Under the pieces are notes generated by a model. It saw only the letters and a list, made by a program, of their open reading frames with translations, had not been told where the DNA came from and made no database searches. From Streptomyces olindensis (GTDB lineage Bacteria > Actinomycetota > Actinomycetes > Streptomycetales > Streptomycetaceae), in NCBI GenBank assembly GCA_000696115.1, contig JJOH01000022.1, positions 58,193 through 122,192 of the forward strand: a DNA stretch of 64,000 nucleotides, written 5' to 3'. A program made the translations under genes and the position numbers. This document shows, in pieces, positions 31,731-40,242 of the stretch; position 1 is the stretch's first letter; each line of letters begins with the position of its first letter.

Positions 31731-32276
31731 ATGCGACACAGCTCCATCCCCGGCGCCCACGGCCGCGTGAGACCCCTCACGCTGCACGGCGACCCGCTGC
31801 TGCACACGCCCTGCGCGGAGGTCACCGACTTCGGCCCCGAACTGGCCCGCCTCGTCGACGACTTGTTCGCGACCATGTACGCCGCCCGGGGCGTCGGCCT
31901 GGCCGCCAACCAGATCGGCGAGCCGCTGCGGGTCTTCGTCTACGACTGCCCCGACGACGAGGACGTCCGTCACGTCGGTCACCTCGTCAACCCGCGTCTC
32001 GTCGAGACGGACGGGGTGGTGATCCGCGGCCCGGAGGGCTGCCTGTCCCTCCCGGGCCTGGAAGCGGGCACGGAGCGGTACGACCACGCGGTGGTCGAGG
32101 GCTTCACCGTGACCGGCGACCCGGTCACGATCCACGGCACGGGATTCTTCGCCCGCTGCCTGCAGCATGAGTGCGACCACTTGGAGGGCCGCATCTACGC
32201 GGACCACCTGAGCGGCTGGCGCCGGCGCAAGCTGATGCGCCAGGTGGCCAGGGCTTCCTGGCGCCGAGCCGAGTAG
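31731..32276 (+). CDS. def: Peptide deformylase
   Basis: A 181-residue metalloenzyme that removes the formyl group from new proteins. All three motifs are seen: GVGLAANQ (54-61), EGCLS (102-106) and QHECDH (145-150), which supply Gln, Cys and the two His metal ligands plus Glu. A TACTCT box (31718-31723) ends 7 nt before the ATG and no Shine-Dalgarno lies between, so the transcript may be leaderless. It is probably one of several deformylases. A dispersed repeat starts 5 bases after its stop. Confidence 0.95.
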   Translation: MRHSSIPGAHGRVRPLTLHGDPLLHTPCAEVTDFGPELARLVDDLFATMYAARGVGLAANQIGEPLRVFVYDCPDDEDVRHVGHLVNPRLVETDGVVIRGPEGCLSLPGLEAGTERYDHAVVEGFTVTGDPVTIHGTGFFARCLQHECDHLEGRIYADHLSGWRRRKLMRQVARASWRRAE

Positions 32277-32280
32277 TTCA

Positions 32281-32330
32281 GGGGCGCGGGGCTGTATTGA
32301 TTTGCGGCTCCGCCGCGTGGGCGCGAACAA
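32281..32330. repeat. Dispersed Streptomyces intergenic repeat, copy A
   Basis: A 50-base element starting GGGGCGCGGGGCTGT and containing the small hairpin GCGGC-tcc-GCCGC and GTGGGCGCGA. It is about 90 percent identical to the copy at 36399-36448. It sits between the convergent def and tetR genes and may act as a terminator. Confidence 0.75.
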
Positions 32331-32360
32331 CCCCACCCACCGTCAGCCGAAACGCGACGG

Positions 32361-33005
32361 TCAGAACCCCGGACCCCCCACCCGATCCCCCGCAGCCGCG
32401 AGCCGACCCCACAACAGGTCGGCAAGACTGCGCACCAACTCCGCACGGGAACACGGCCGTTCCCCCAGCCACCAGTCCCCGGCGGCATGCATCATGCCGA
32501 CGATCCCGTGCCCCCACACCCGCGCGAGCTGCTGCCCGCCCGGCCCGAGATCCAGCCGCTCCTCGATGACCTGCGCCAGCTCCTCACCCATCCGCCGCAG
32601 CAACGGCGCACTGTGCTTGCCGACGTCGAACCCCTGGTCCCCCGGCTGGCTCCCCTCCGCCGGGTGCATCAGGAACCGGTACACCTGGGGCCGCGCCTCG
32701 ATCGCCGCGAGGTACGTGTCCAGCGTCGCCTCGACCCGCTCCCGCCGGTCCGCCGGCGCGTCCAGCGCCGCCCGCAGCGAGTCCAGCAACGCGTCCGTGT
32801 GCCGCTTGGCAAGGGCCGCGTAAAGTCCGCCCTTGTCGCCGAAGTGACGGTAGAGAATCGGCTTGGTGATGCCGGCCTCCGCCGCGATCGCGTTCATCGA
32901 GGCCTGCGGGCCGTCGCGCAGCACCACCCGGTCGGCGGCCTCCAGCAGCTCACGCCGTCGGCGGTCGGCGGACCGTTGCTGGTCGGTCCGCTGCGTGGTG
33001 TCCAT
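32361..33005 (-). CDS. TetR/AcrR family transcriptional regulator
   Basis: A 214-residue TetR protein. DNA-binding domain: RRRRELLEAADRVVLRDG, then MNAIAAEAGITKPILYRHFG and KGGLYAAL. The C-terminal domain (VYRFLMHPAEGS, HGIVGMMHAAGDWWL) resembles TetR proteins found next to fatty-acid and acyl-CoA genes. It is divergent from an acyl-CoA dehydrogenase gene with several palindromes between, so it most likely represses that gene in response to an acyl-CoA. ATG at 33005. Confidence 0.92.
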   Translation of the reverse strand: MDTTQRTDQQRSADRRRRELLEAADRVVLRDGPQASMNAIAAEAGITKPILYRHFGDKGGLYAALAKRHTDALLDSLRAALDAPADRRERVEATLDTYLAAIEARPQVYRFLMHPAEGSQPGDQGFDVGKHSAPLLRRMGEELAQVIEERLDLGPGGQQLARVWGHGIVGMMHAAGDWWLGERPCSRAELVRSLADLLWGRLAAAGDRVGGPGF

Positions 33006-33083
33006 GTGCTCTCCCCACCCGTGCTGTATCGATGACGCCTGCGCAAACTAACACTGAAGCATGCCCCGGACACCGAAAGGGTG

Positions 33084-33150
33084 CCGACCGGTCGGTAGGA
33101 GTTGACGCGGACTACCCACCGGTAACAGACTGGTGTTACCGCAAGTAACA
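33084..33150. promoter_or_regulatory. Operators between tetR and acyl-CoA dehydrogenase gene
   Basis: Three symmetric sites occur: CCGACCGGTCGG (33084-33095, perfect), GGTAACA-N6-TGTTACC (33121-33140, 7-base arms) and GTTAC-cgcaa-GTAAC (33135-33149) overlapping it. TTGACG at 33102-33107 may be the -35 box of the dehydrogenase promoter. The pattern suits TetR control of both genes. Confidence 0.55.
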
Positions 33151-33177
33151 TGCACGTGTGCCGCTGGAGGGGACGAC

Positions 33178-34404
33178 ATGGCCGAGTTCACCATGGAGCT
33201 CAACGACGAACAGAAGGAGGTCCGGGACTGGCTCCACGGCTTCGCGGCCGATGTGATCCGTCCCGCGGCCGCCGAATGGGACGAGCGTGAGGAGACTCCC
33301 TGGCCGGTCATCCAGGAGGCCGCCAAGGTCGGCATCTACTCCCTGGACTTCTACGCCCAGCAGTACTTCGACCCCACCGGCCTCGGCATCCCCATGGCGA
33401 TGGAGGAGCTGTTCTGGGGCGACGCGGGCATAGCCCTGTCCATCGTCGGCACCGGCCTCGCCGCGGTCGGCGTCCTCGCCAACGGCACCGAGGAGCAGAT
33501 CGGCACCTGGATCCCCCAGATGTACGGCGACGCCAACGATGTCAAGGTCGCCGCCTTCTGCTCCTCCGAGCCCGACGCCGGCTCCGACGTCGCCTCCATG
33601 CGCACCCGGGCCGTGTACGACGAGGCCAAGGACGAGTGGGTCATCAACGGCACCAAGACCTGGGCGACCAACGGCGGCATCGCCAACGTCCACGTCGTCG
33701 TCGCGGTCGTCGACCCCGAGCTCGGCTCCAAGGGCCACGCCTCCTTCATCATCCCGCCGGGCACCGAGGGTCTGTCCCAGGGGCAGAAGTTCAAGAAGCA
33801 CGGCATCCGCGCCTCGCACACCGCCGAGGTCATCCTCGACAATGTGCGCGTCCCCGGCTCCTGCCTCCTCGGCGGGAAGGAGAAGCTCGACGAGCGGCTG
33901 GCCCGGGCCCGCGAGAAGGCCAGGCAGGGCGGGGAGCGCGTGAAGAACGCGGCCATGGCCACCTTCGAGGCCTCGCGCCCGGCCGTCGGCGCCATGGCGG
34001 TCGGCACCGCCCGCGCCGCGTACGAGGTCGCCCTCGACTACGCCGTGACACGGGAGCAGTTCGGCCGGCCGATCATCGACAACCAGGGCGTCGCCTTCCA
34101 GCTCGCGGACATGCGCACCTCCATCGACGCGGCCCGGCTCCTCGTCTGGCGCGCCTCCTGGATGGCGATCAACGGCAAGCCGTTCACCGCCGCCGAGGGC
34201 TCGATGTCCAAGCTCTTCGCCAGCGAGACCGCGAAGAAGGTCACGGCCCAGGCGATCCAGATCCTGGGCGGCAACGGCTACACCCGGGAGTACCCGGTGG
34301 AGCGGATGCACCGCGACGCGGCCATCTACACCATCTTCGAGGGCACCAGCGAGATCCAGCGTCTGGTGATCGCCCGGACGTTGTCGGGCAAGCCGATCCG
34401 CTGA
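33178..34404 (+). CDS. Acyl-CoA dehydrogenase
   Basis: A 408-residue flavoprotein that introduces the alpha-beta double bond into acyl-CoA. It includes AAFCSSEPDAGSDVASMRTR, VINGTKTWATNGGIANVHVV, YAVTREQFGRPIIDNQGVAF, QAIQILGGNGYTREYPVERM and YTIFEGTSEIQRLVIAR, where the Glu is the catalytic base. The ATG at 33178 follows GGAGGGG. It is controlled with the divergent tetR gene and closed by a strong terminator. Chain-length preference cannot be told. Confidence 0.95.
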   Translation: MAEFTMELNDEQKEVRDWLHGFAADVIRPAAAEWDEREETPWPVIQEAAKVGIYSLDFYAQQYFDPTGLGIPMAMEELFWGDAGIALSIVGTGLAAVGVLANGTEEQIGTWIPQMYGDANDVKVAAFCSSEPDAGSDVASMRTRAVYDEAKDEWVINGTKTWATNGGIANVHVVVAVVDPELGSKGHASFIIPPGTEGLSQGQKFKKHGIRASHTAEVILDNVRVPGSCLLGGKEKLDERLARAREKARQGGERVKNAAMATFEASRPAVGAMAVGTARAAYEVALDYAVTREQFGRPIIDNQGVAFQLADMRTSIDAARLLVWRASWMAINGKPFTAAEGSMSKLFASETAKKVTAQAIQILGGNGYTREYPVERMHRDAAIYTIFEGTSEIQRLVIARTLSGKPIR

Positions 34405-34414
34405 CGCGGTGACA

Positions 34415-34447
34415 GGGCCCCCTCCGGTATCCGGAGGGGGCCCTTTT
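34415..34447 (+). terminator. Strong intrinsic terminator after acyl-CoA dehydrogenase gene
   Basis: GGGCCCCCTCCGG-tat-CCGGAGGGGGCCC, 13-base perfect arms (34415-34443), is followed by TTTT. It lies 10 bases after the stop codon. Confidence 0.92.
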
Positions 34448-34582
34448 CCATGTGCGCACAGGGCGGACGTCAGGACGGGCTACCGGGTTGCCTCAGACGC
34501 CTGATTGTTTTCGGTGAACCGTGCAACCATGCATTTCCTTTGCGAGTCCTTCACTTACGTGTCACAGAACCCTGGGGGGATC

Positions 34583-35194
34583 ATGAGCAACTACAGCCGC
34601 ATCAGGCTCACCGCGGCAGCGGCGGCCGTCATCGGCGCACTCACCGTCACCGCCTGCGCGGGCTCCGGCGATTCCGTCGTCGACAAGCCCAAGGCGAAGG
34701 CCTCCGCCAAGGCCGACAGCGGGCAGCAGAAGGCCGAAGAGGCCAAGGAGGCCGCCAAGAAGGAGGCCGCACCCGAGGTCGCCGAGACCGGCGACACCCT
34801 CGCCCTGAAGGGCATGGAGGACGGCAGCAAGCTCGACGTCACCGTCGTCAAGGTCGTCGACAACGCCAAGTCCAGCGACGAGTTCACCGCTCCGGAGTCC
34901 GGCAACCGGTGGCTCGCCGTGCAGTTCCAGCTGGTCAACACCGGAACCAAGGCCTACACGGACAGCCCGCAGAACGGCGCCCAGGTCGCCGACGACCAGG
35001 GCCAGCAGTTCCAGACGACCTTCGCCGAGGTCACCGCCGGCCCGTCCATGTCGTCCGCCGTCCGGCTCAAGCCCGGCGCCAAGGCGCTGGGGTGGATCGT
35101 GTTCGAGGTGCCGAAGGCCTCGAAGGTGGCCACCGTCCAGTTCGCGATGGACTCCGGCTTCGCCGAGCAGACCGGCGAGTGGAAGCTCACCTGA
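34583..35194 (+). CDS. DUF4352-type secreted lipoprotein
   Basis: A 203-residue protein. The signal peptide ends with lipobox TVTAC (Cys near 25), then a Lys/Ala-rich, probably coiled or disordered stretch (about 35-75). An immunoglobulin-like DUF4352 domain follows (about 80-200) with SGNRWLAVQFQLVNTGTKAY and LKPGAKALGWIVFEVPKASK. These surface proteins have no known catalytic role. GGGGGG precedes the ATG at 34583; the longer frame upstream contributes no signal sequence. It stands alone between a terminator and a decayed gene. Confidence 0.85.
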   Translation: MSNYSRIRLTAAAAAVIGALTVTACAGSGDSVVDKPKAKASAKADSGQQKAEEAKEAAKKEAAPEVAETGDTLALKGMEDGSKLDVTVVKVVDNAKSSDEFTAPESGNRWLAVQFQLVNTGTKAYTDSPQNGAQVADDQGQQFQTTFAEVTAGPSMSSAVRLKPGAKALGWIVFEVPKASKVATVQFAMDSGFAEQTGEWKLT

Positions 35195-35277
35195 CGTCCG
35201 CCGGCCGTTCGGCGACGCCCGCCGGTCCCCACCGGTGCCTGAGAGGCGTCAGCTGTTCGATGTCGTAGCGGGCCCAT

Positions 35278-35568
35278 CTTGGCCGGGGTGTCCGTCGGGT
35301 TGGCGAACGCGTGCGGGCACCCCGGGGGTACGACGATCACCGTTCCCGGGGTGGCCCGCACCACGCGGTTGCCCGACGTGGACTCCCACCTCTGCCAGTT
35401 GTCGGGGGTGCGGACCCGCGGCTCGAAGGCGAGGACGCCCAACTCGGGCCGGAGGGTCAGCGGCAGTTGGGGGTGGTCGGCGTGGCGCTCACGCGCCAGC
35501 TCCAGCGTCTCCTCCATCGTGATCACGTGCTCTGGAACGGACACCGAGGGTCGGCACGAAGTCGCCAT
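35278..35568 (-). pseudogene. Cupin-domain gene remnant
   Basis: On the minus strand the frame from 35568 contains VPEHVITMEETLELARERH and then ATPGTVIVVPPGCPHAFANP, the second being a typical second-half cupin motif (PPGxPHxFxNP). The two pieces do not join into a complete cupin barrel, the first metal-binding motif is missing, and after codon TPAKM the frame wanders into unrelated sequence and overlaps the lipoprotein gene. I read it as a truncated, decayed gene. It could instead be a very short active protein, but no ribosome binding site is obvious. Confidence 0.45.
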
Positions 35569-35742
35569 GAACCGTGCCTGCTTTCGCCTCCCGGAAGGCC
35601 CTTCGCCCCCCGGTCAGAAGGTGGTTCACCTCAGGGGGTGGTCCATCCACGATCACCCGGTGGGGCCGATCTCGCGCCGGACTACTCCGTCTCGGGGACG
35701 CCGTGTCAGGCTCGTCCCCGGACCCTCACGACGGAGGACGCG

Positions 35743-36399
35743 ATGACGCACACGGCCAGGGACCTGCTGACGACGACCACGGCGACCCTCGCCCCGGACC
35801 CGAACGCCAACCCTCTGGTCCCCCGGATCGCCGCCGGCACGGCACCCCGAGCCACCCTCGCCGCGCTCGCCCTGGAACAGACCTGGGTGATCCCGGCGGA
35901 CCGCCGGGCGTTCGAGTTTCTGGCGGAGCGCTCGGCCGTGACCGACCCGGAGGCTGCGGCCTTCTTCACGACCCTGGCGCAGGGCGAGGCCCTGGCGGGT
36001 GAGCGGCTGACGGCGTTCGCACGAGCGTGCGGTGCGGACGAGGCCTCGTACGAGCCGCTCCCGGGCTGCCAGGCCTACCCCGCATACGTCGCCTGGCTGG
36101 CCCTCAACGCCTCACCGCCGGACGTGGTCCTGGCGCTTACGGCCAACTTCTCGGCGTGGGGCGGCTACTGTGCCACGATCGCGACGGCACTGCGCGACCA
36201 CTACGGCTTCACCGACGAGGCCTGCGCCTTCTTCGACTTCTTCGCCGAGCCGTCACCCGACCTGGACCGGCTGGCGACGGCAGCGGTGCAGGCAGGGCTG
36301 GACACGGGGCGACTGGACGAGATGAGCGCGTGTCGATACGGCCGCCTACTACAAACCTACGAGGCCATGTTCTGGAACGCGCTGAGTGCAACTCCTTAG
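35743..36399 (+). CDS. TenA/THI-4/PqqC-like protein
   Basis: A 218-residue all-helical protein of the haem-oxygenase-like fold. Features are LEQTWVIPADRRAFEFLAER, FFTTLAQGEALAGERLTAF, PGCQAYPAYVAWLALNASPP and FSAWGGYCATIATALRDHYG. Family members include thiaminase II (TenA) and many uncharacterised relatives; the TenA catalytic Cys region is not convincing, so enzymatic thiamin salvage is doubtful. CGGAGGA precedes the ATG at 35743. It stands alone, ending inside a dispersed repeat. No thiamin genes are near. Confidence 0.75.
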   Translation: MTHTARDLLTTTTATLAPDPNANPLVPRIAAGTAPRATLAALALEQTWVIPADRRAFEFLAERSAVTDPEAAAFFTTLAQGEALAGERLTAFARACGADEASYEPLPGCQAYPAYVAWLALNASPPDVVLALTANFSAWGGYCATIATALRDHYGFTDEACAFFDFFAEPSPDLDRLATAAVQAGLDTGRLDEMSACRYGRLLQTYEAMFWNALSATP

Positions 36400-36448
36400 G
36401 GGCGCGGGGCTGTGTCGACTTGCGGCTCCGCCGCGTGGGCGCGACCAG
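36399..36448. repeat. Dispersed Streptomyces intergenic repeat, copy B
   Basis: Begins at the last base of the TenA-like stop codon with GGGGCGCGGGGCTGT and carries the same GCGGC-tcc-GCCGC hairpin and GTGGGCGCGACCAG end as copy A at 32281. It continues with AGCCACAACGCACCCGCAC, which links it to the short form at 28268. It lies between convergent genes. Confidence 0.75.
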
Positions 36449-36473
36449 CCACAACGCACCCGCACTCGCCCCG

Positions 36474-36710
36474 CTACGTCCCGCTCCCACTGCTGTGCGC
36501 GATGCAAGCCACATCAATCCGATCGGCCAGCTTCGCCAGCTCGATGGCCAACTCGGCAACCGTGTCCTCGTCGAGCCCCGACTCCCCGCCCTCCACCAGC
36601 CGCACCCACCGACCCCCCACGGTCCGCAACAGCTTGCTGACATCCGCCGCAGCCACCTGCAGGGTCCCGCGGTCGTCGACGATCAGAGGCAGAGTCACTT
36701 CGCGGTTCAC
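36474..36710 (-). CDS. Small conserved-looking protein of unknown function
   Basis: A 78-residue protein from the GTG at 36710, beginning NREVTLPLIVDDRGTLQVAA, then a compact middle (DVSKLLRTVGGRWVRLVEGG) and a helix rich in Ala/Leu (DTVAELAIELAKLADRIDVA). Soluble; no motif that I recognise. It follows the aldehyde dehydrogenase gene by 25 bases on the same strand and may share its transcript. Codon bias is normal for the region. A longer frame to 36800 overlaps the dehydrogenase gene and is less likely. Confidence 0.6.
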   Translation of the reverse strand: MNREVTLPLIVDDRGTLQVAAADVSKLLRTVGGRWVRLVEGGESGLDEDTVAELAIELAKLADRIDVACIAHSSGSGT

Positions 36711-36735
36711 AGACGGGATCGTAGCCCCGCAACAC

Positions 36736-38121
36736 TCACGCACCGTGCCAAACGGTGGTGATGTTGCAGAACTCGCGGATTCCGTGCCCGGACAGCTCAC
36801 GCCCGTACCCGGACCGCTTCACACCGCCGAACGGGAACGCCGGATGCGAGGCCGTCATCCCGTTGAAGAACACCCCTCCGGCCTCCAGATCCCGGACGAA
36901 CCGGTCCACCTCGCCCTCGTCCCGCGTCCACACGTTCGAACTCAGTCCGAACGGCGAGTCGTTCGCGATCAGCACGGCCTCGTCCAGGTCGGCCGCCCGG
37001 TACAGCGTCGCCACGGGCCCGAACGCCTCCTCCCGGTGGATCCGCATCTCCCGGGTGATGCCGGCGAGGACCGTCGGCGCGTAGTACCAGCCGGGCCCGT
37101 CCGGCCGTTCGCCACCGCACAGCACCTGCGCTCCACCGCGCACCGCGTCGTCGACGAGTTCCTCCAGGTCGCGCAGCCCCTGCTCGCTGGAGAGCGGCCC
37201 GACCTCGGTGTCCTCGGCCAGCGGGTCGCCGACCTTCAGCGCCCTCATGCCCTCCGCGAACCGCTCGGCGAAGGCGTCGTAGACGTCCGCGTGCACGATG
37301 AACCGCTTCGCGGCGATGCAGGACTGCCCGGTGTTCTGCACGCGCGCGGTCACCGCGACCTTCGCGGCCCGGTCCAGATCGGCCGAGGGCATGACGACGA
37401 AGGGGTCGCTGCCGCCCAGCTCCAGCACCGTCTTCTTGACCATCTCCCCGGCGGTGGAGGCGACCGCACGCCCCGCCGGCTCGCTGCCGGTGAGTGTGGC
37501 GGCCTTGACGCGCTCGTCGCGCAGGATGTCGTCGACCGCGGCGGAACCGATCAGCAGGGTCTGGAAGCAGCCCTCCGTGAAGCCCGCCCGGTGGAAGAGA
37601 TCCTCCAGGTAGAGGGCGGTCTGCGGGACGTTCGAGGCGTGCTTGAGCAGACCCACGTTCCCCGCCATCAGCGCGGGCGCGGCGAAGCGGACCACCTGCC
37701 ACAGCGGGAAGTTCCACGGCATGACCGCCAGTACCGGCCCCATCGGCCGGTAGCGCACCCGCACCCGCGAGGCGCCGGAGTCCTTCACGTCGGCGTCGGC
37801 GGGCTCTTCGTCGGCGAGCAGCTCCTTGGCGTGGTCGGCGTACCAGCGCATCGCCTTGGCGCACTTCGCCGCCTCGGCCCGGGCCTGCTGGATCGGCTTG
37901 CCCATCTCGGTGGTCAGCACGCGGGCGATGTCCTGCTGGTCCTCGTCCAGGAGGTCGGCGGCCCGGTGCAGCAGCCGGGCCCGCTCGCCGAAGGTCGTCG
38001 TCCGGTACGTGCGGAACGTGGCCTCCGCGAGCTGGAGCCGGCGCTCGATCTCCACCTCGCCCATGGCCTCGTACGTCCTGAGCGTCTCGCCGTTCGCCGG
38101 GTTCACCGTTGCGATGGGCAT
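36736..38121 (-). CDS. NAD(P)-dependent aldehyde (succinate-semialdehyde type) dehydrogenase
   Basis: A 461-residue aldehyde dehydrogenase. It opens MPIATVNPANGETLRTYEAM, typical of the bacterial succinate-semialdehyde dehydrogenase group, and has VLAVMPWNFPLWQVVRFAAP, the catalytic Glu in LELGGSDPFVV, catalytic Cys in NTGQSCIAAKRFIV and PFGGVKRSGYGRELS near the end. GGGAGG precedes the ATG. It oxidises an aldehyde to the acid; the succinate-semialdehyde label is by resemblance. It lies downstream of the ligase and NUDIX genes on the same strand. Confidence 0.9.
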   Translation of the reverse strand: MPIATVNPANGETLRTYEAMGEVEIERRLQLAEATFRTYRTTTFGERARLLHRAADLLDEDQQDIARVLTTEMGKPIQQARAEAAKCAKAMRWYADHAKELLADEEPADADVKDSGASRVRVRYRPMGPVLAVMPWNFPLWQVVRFAAPALMAGNVGLLKHASNVPQTALYLEDLFHRAGFTEGCFQTLLIGSAAVDDILRDERVKAATLTGSEPAGRAVASTAGEMVKKTVLELGGSDPFVVMPSADLDRAAKVAVTARVQNTGQSCIAAKRFIVHADVYDAFAERFAEGMRALKVGDPLAEDTEVGPLSSEQGLRDLEELVDDAVRGGAQVLCGGERPDGPGWYYAPTVLAGITREMRIHREEAFGPVATLYRAADLDEAVLIANDSPFGLSSNVWTRDEGEVDRFVRDLEAGGVFFNGMTASHPAFPFGGVKRSGYGRELSGHGIREFCNITTVWHGA

Positions 38122-38197
38122 GACTGACCTCCCTCAAAGCGGGCTGTGTCTCGACCTTCCCGCGCGGCGGGGCGGACCGCAACGCGGGAGCGTCTCC

Positions 38198-38656
38198 TCA
38201 GGGCGAGTGCTCCGCCAGGCGGTCGAGAAACGCCGCCTGTGCCTTGACGATCACCGCGCGGGCCCGGTCGATGCCGAACCACGCCACCCGGTCCAGCTCG
38301 GGGAACTCCTGGAGCTTCCCGGAGCGCGGCGGCCACTCCATCCGGAACGTGCCGGGCGCGATCGTCGCGGGGTCGAGGTCCGCCTCGACCGCCCAGGCCG
38401 TGACGATCTTGCCGCCGGTCTGCCGGACCTCGCCCAGGGCGATCGCCTCGCCGTCCGGCGGGGGCAGCCCCAGCTCCTCCTCGAACTCGCGGCGGGCGGC
38501 CGCCCAGGGCGACTCGTCGGGCTCGTACTCGCCCTTGGGGAGGGTCCACGCCCCGGCGTCGCGGCGGGCGAAGAACGGGCCGCCCATGTGGCCGAGCAGC
38601 ACTTCGAGGCCGTCGTTGGTGTGGTGGAAGAGCAGCAGTCCGGCACTGCGCTTCAC
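38198..38656 (-). CDS. NUDIX hydrolase
   Basis: A 152-residue protein with the full NUDIX box G-x5-E-x7-REFEEELGL (GEYEPDESPWAAARREFEEE, about 42-61). It begins KRSAGLLLFHHTNDGLEVLL, a pattern of MutT-like proteins acting on nucleotide diphosphate derivatives. GGAGGTG precedes the GTG at 38656, which overlaps the ligase stop by 4 bases (GTGA), so it is translationally coupled to the DNA ligase. A nucleotide-cleaning or diadenosine-type role linked to ligation is possible but unproven. Confidence 0.9.
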   Translation of the reverse strand: MKRSAGLLLFHHTNDGLEVLLGHMGGPFFARRDAGAWTLPKGEYEPDESPWAAARREFEEELGLPPPDGEAIALGEVRQTGGKIVTAWAVEADLDPATIAPGTFRMEWPPRSGKLQEFPELDRVAWFGIDRARAVIVKAQAAFLDRLAEHSP

Positions 38657-40191
38657 GGGCTCACCTCCGGGTGCGCGGCCAGCAGCGTCTCGACCGTGTC
38701 GGCGTCCTCGGGGCGCTTGTCCCCGCGGTAGCGGACCACACGGGCGAAGCGGAGGGTGACGCCGGCCGGGTAGCGGGTGGAGCGCTGCAGCCCGTCGTAG
38801 GCGATCTCCACGACGAGTTCCGGGCGGACGGTCACGACGTGGCCGTTGTCGTCGACGGCGAGCTGCCGGAGCCGTTCGGTCTGCCAGGTGAGCATCGCGT
38901 CGGTCATGCCCTTGAAGGTCTTGCCGAGCATGGCGAGGCCGCCGTCGGCGGTGCGGGCGCCGAGGTGGAGGTTGGAGAGCTTGCCGGTGCGGCGGCCGTG
39001 GCCCCACTCGGCGGCCAGGACGACCAGGTCGAGGGTGTGCACGGGCTTGACCTTGAGCCAGGAGGCGCCGCGCCGGCCCGCACTGTAGGGGGCGTCGAGC
39101 GCCTTGGCCACGACACCCTCGTGGCCGCGCTCCAGGGTCTCGGCGAGGAACTCCTCCGCCGCGGGCGTGTCGTCCGGGCCGGACGCCAGGGTGCGCCGCA
39201 CCCGCATCGGCTCGGGGACCAGACGGGCCAGCTCGGCGTGCCGCTCGGCGAACGGCAGGTCGAGCAGGTCGCGGCCGTCGACGGACAGCGCGTCGAAGAA
39301 GACGGGGGAGACCGGGACCGCGCGGGCGGCCGTCGACACGTCCGTGCGGGAGCCGACGCGTCCGGCGGTCTCCTGGAACGAGCGGGGGCGTCCGCTCTCG
39401 TCGAAGGAGATCACCTCGCCGTCCAGGATGAACCGCTCGCCCCGCAACTCCCGTGCGGCGGACGTCACTTCGGGCAGGCGGTCGGTGATGTCGTCGAGGG
39501 TGCGGGTGTAGAGGCGCACGGTGTCGCCGTCCCGGTGCACCTGGACGCGGATGCCGTCCAGCTTCTCCTCGACCGCGCAGGCGCCGAGCTTGACCACCGC
39601 CTCCGCCACCGAGGAGGCGCTGTGCGCCAGCATCGGCAGGACCGGACGGCCGACGGTGAGGCGGAAGCGGTCCAGGGCGGCGGGGCCGTCCGCGAGCAGG
39701 GCCTCGGCGACCGCCTGGAGGGAGCCGGCGAGCATCACAGCCCGCCGTACGTCGGCGGGGGGCGCCCCGGTCGCCTGGGCCAGTCCCTCGACGGCGACGG
39801 CGTCCAGCGCGCCCTGCCGCACCTCGCCGGTGAGCAGCCCGAGCAGGAACCGCTGCTCGTCCGAGGTGGCGGCGCCCATCAACTCACCGACCAGACGGGT
39901 GCGTTCCGCCTGGGAGCCGGGGCCGGAGACCTCGGCGAGCGCCGACAGCCGGGCGTCCACGTCCCGCACGGTCAGGGCCGGCTCGGCGGCCGGGGCGACC
40001 GGGCGGCTCAGCACCTTCCAGCCGACGCCGATCCGGTCCTGCGGCAGCCGCCCGGCCAGGTACGGGATGACGATCGGCACGTCGTCCGCCTCGGCGTCCC
40101 GGAAGAGCTCCGCGAGCAGGGCCGTCTTCCGGGACCGCGCCGAGGTGGCGGCGACCTCCTGGGACACTCGGGCCAGCCGGTGCAGCAGCAT
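38653..40191 (-). CDS. lig: ATP-dependent DNA ligase
   Basis: A 512-residue single-polypeptide ATP ligase, matching the length I remember for the S. coelicolor enzyme. The adenylation motif is EEKLDGIRVQVHRDG with Lys210. Other nucleotidyltransferase motifs are FILDGEVIS, VFFDALSVDGRDLL, GHEGVVAKALDAPYSAGRRG and WLKVKP. An N-terminal helical DNA-binding domain (1-180) and C-terminal OB domain (from about 410) are present. It seals nicks in addition to the NAD ligase LigA. I chose the ATG at 40191 (MLLHRLARVSQEVAATSARS) over a GTG five codons upstream because the family begins there. Confidence 0.93.
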   Translation of the reverse strand: MLLHRLARVSQEVAATSARSRKTALLAELFRDAEADDVPIVIPYLAGRLPQDRIGVGWKVLSRPVAPAAEPALTVRDVDARLSALAEVSGPGSQAERTRLVGELMGAATSDEQRFLLGLLTGEVRQGALDAVAVEGLAQATGAPPADVRRAVMLAGSLQAVAEALLADGPAALDRFRLTVGRPVLPMLAHSASSVAEAVVKLGACAVEEKLDGIRVQVHRDGDTVRLYTRTLDDITDRLPEVTSAARELRGERFILDGEVISFDESGRPRSFQETAGRVGSRTDVSTAARAVPVSPVFFDALSVDGRDLLDLPFAERHAELARLVPEPMRVRRTLASGPDDTPAAEEFLAETLERGHEGVVAKALDAPYSAGRRGASWLKVKPVHTLDLVVLAAEWGHGRRTGKLSNLHLGARTADGGLAMLGKTFKGMTDAMLTWQTERLRQLAVDDNGHVVTVRPELVVEIAYDGLQRSTRYPAGVTLRFARVVRYRGDKRPEDADTVETLLAAHPEVSP

Positions 40192-40242
40192 GCAGCCATG
40201 GTGCACCCGAGGCGATGCCTCTACACCTGGGCTCCACCTCCG

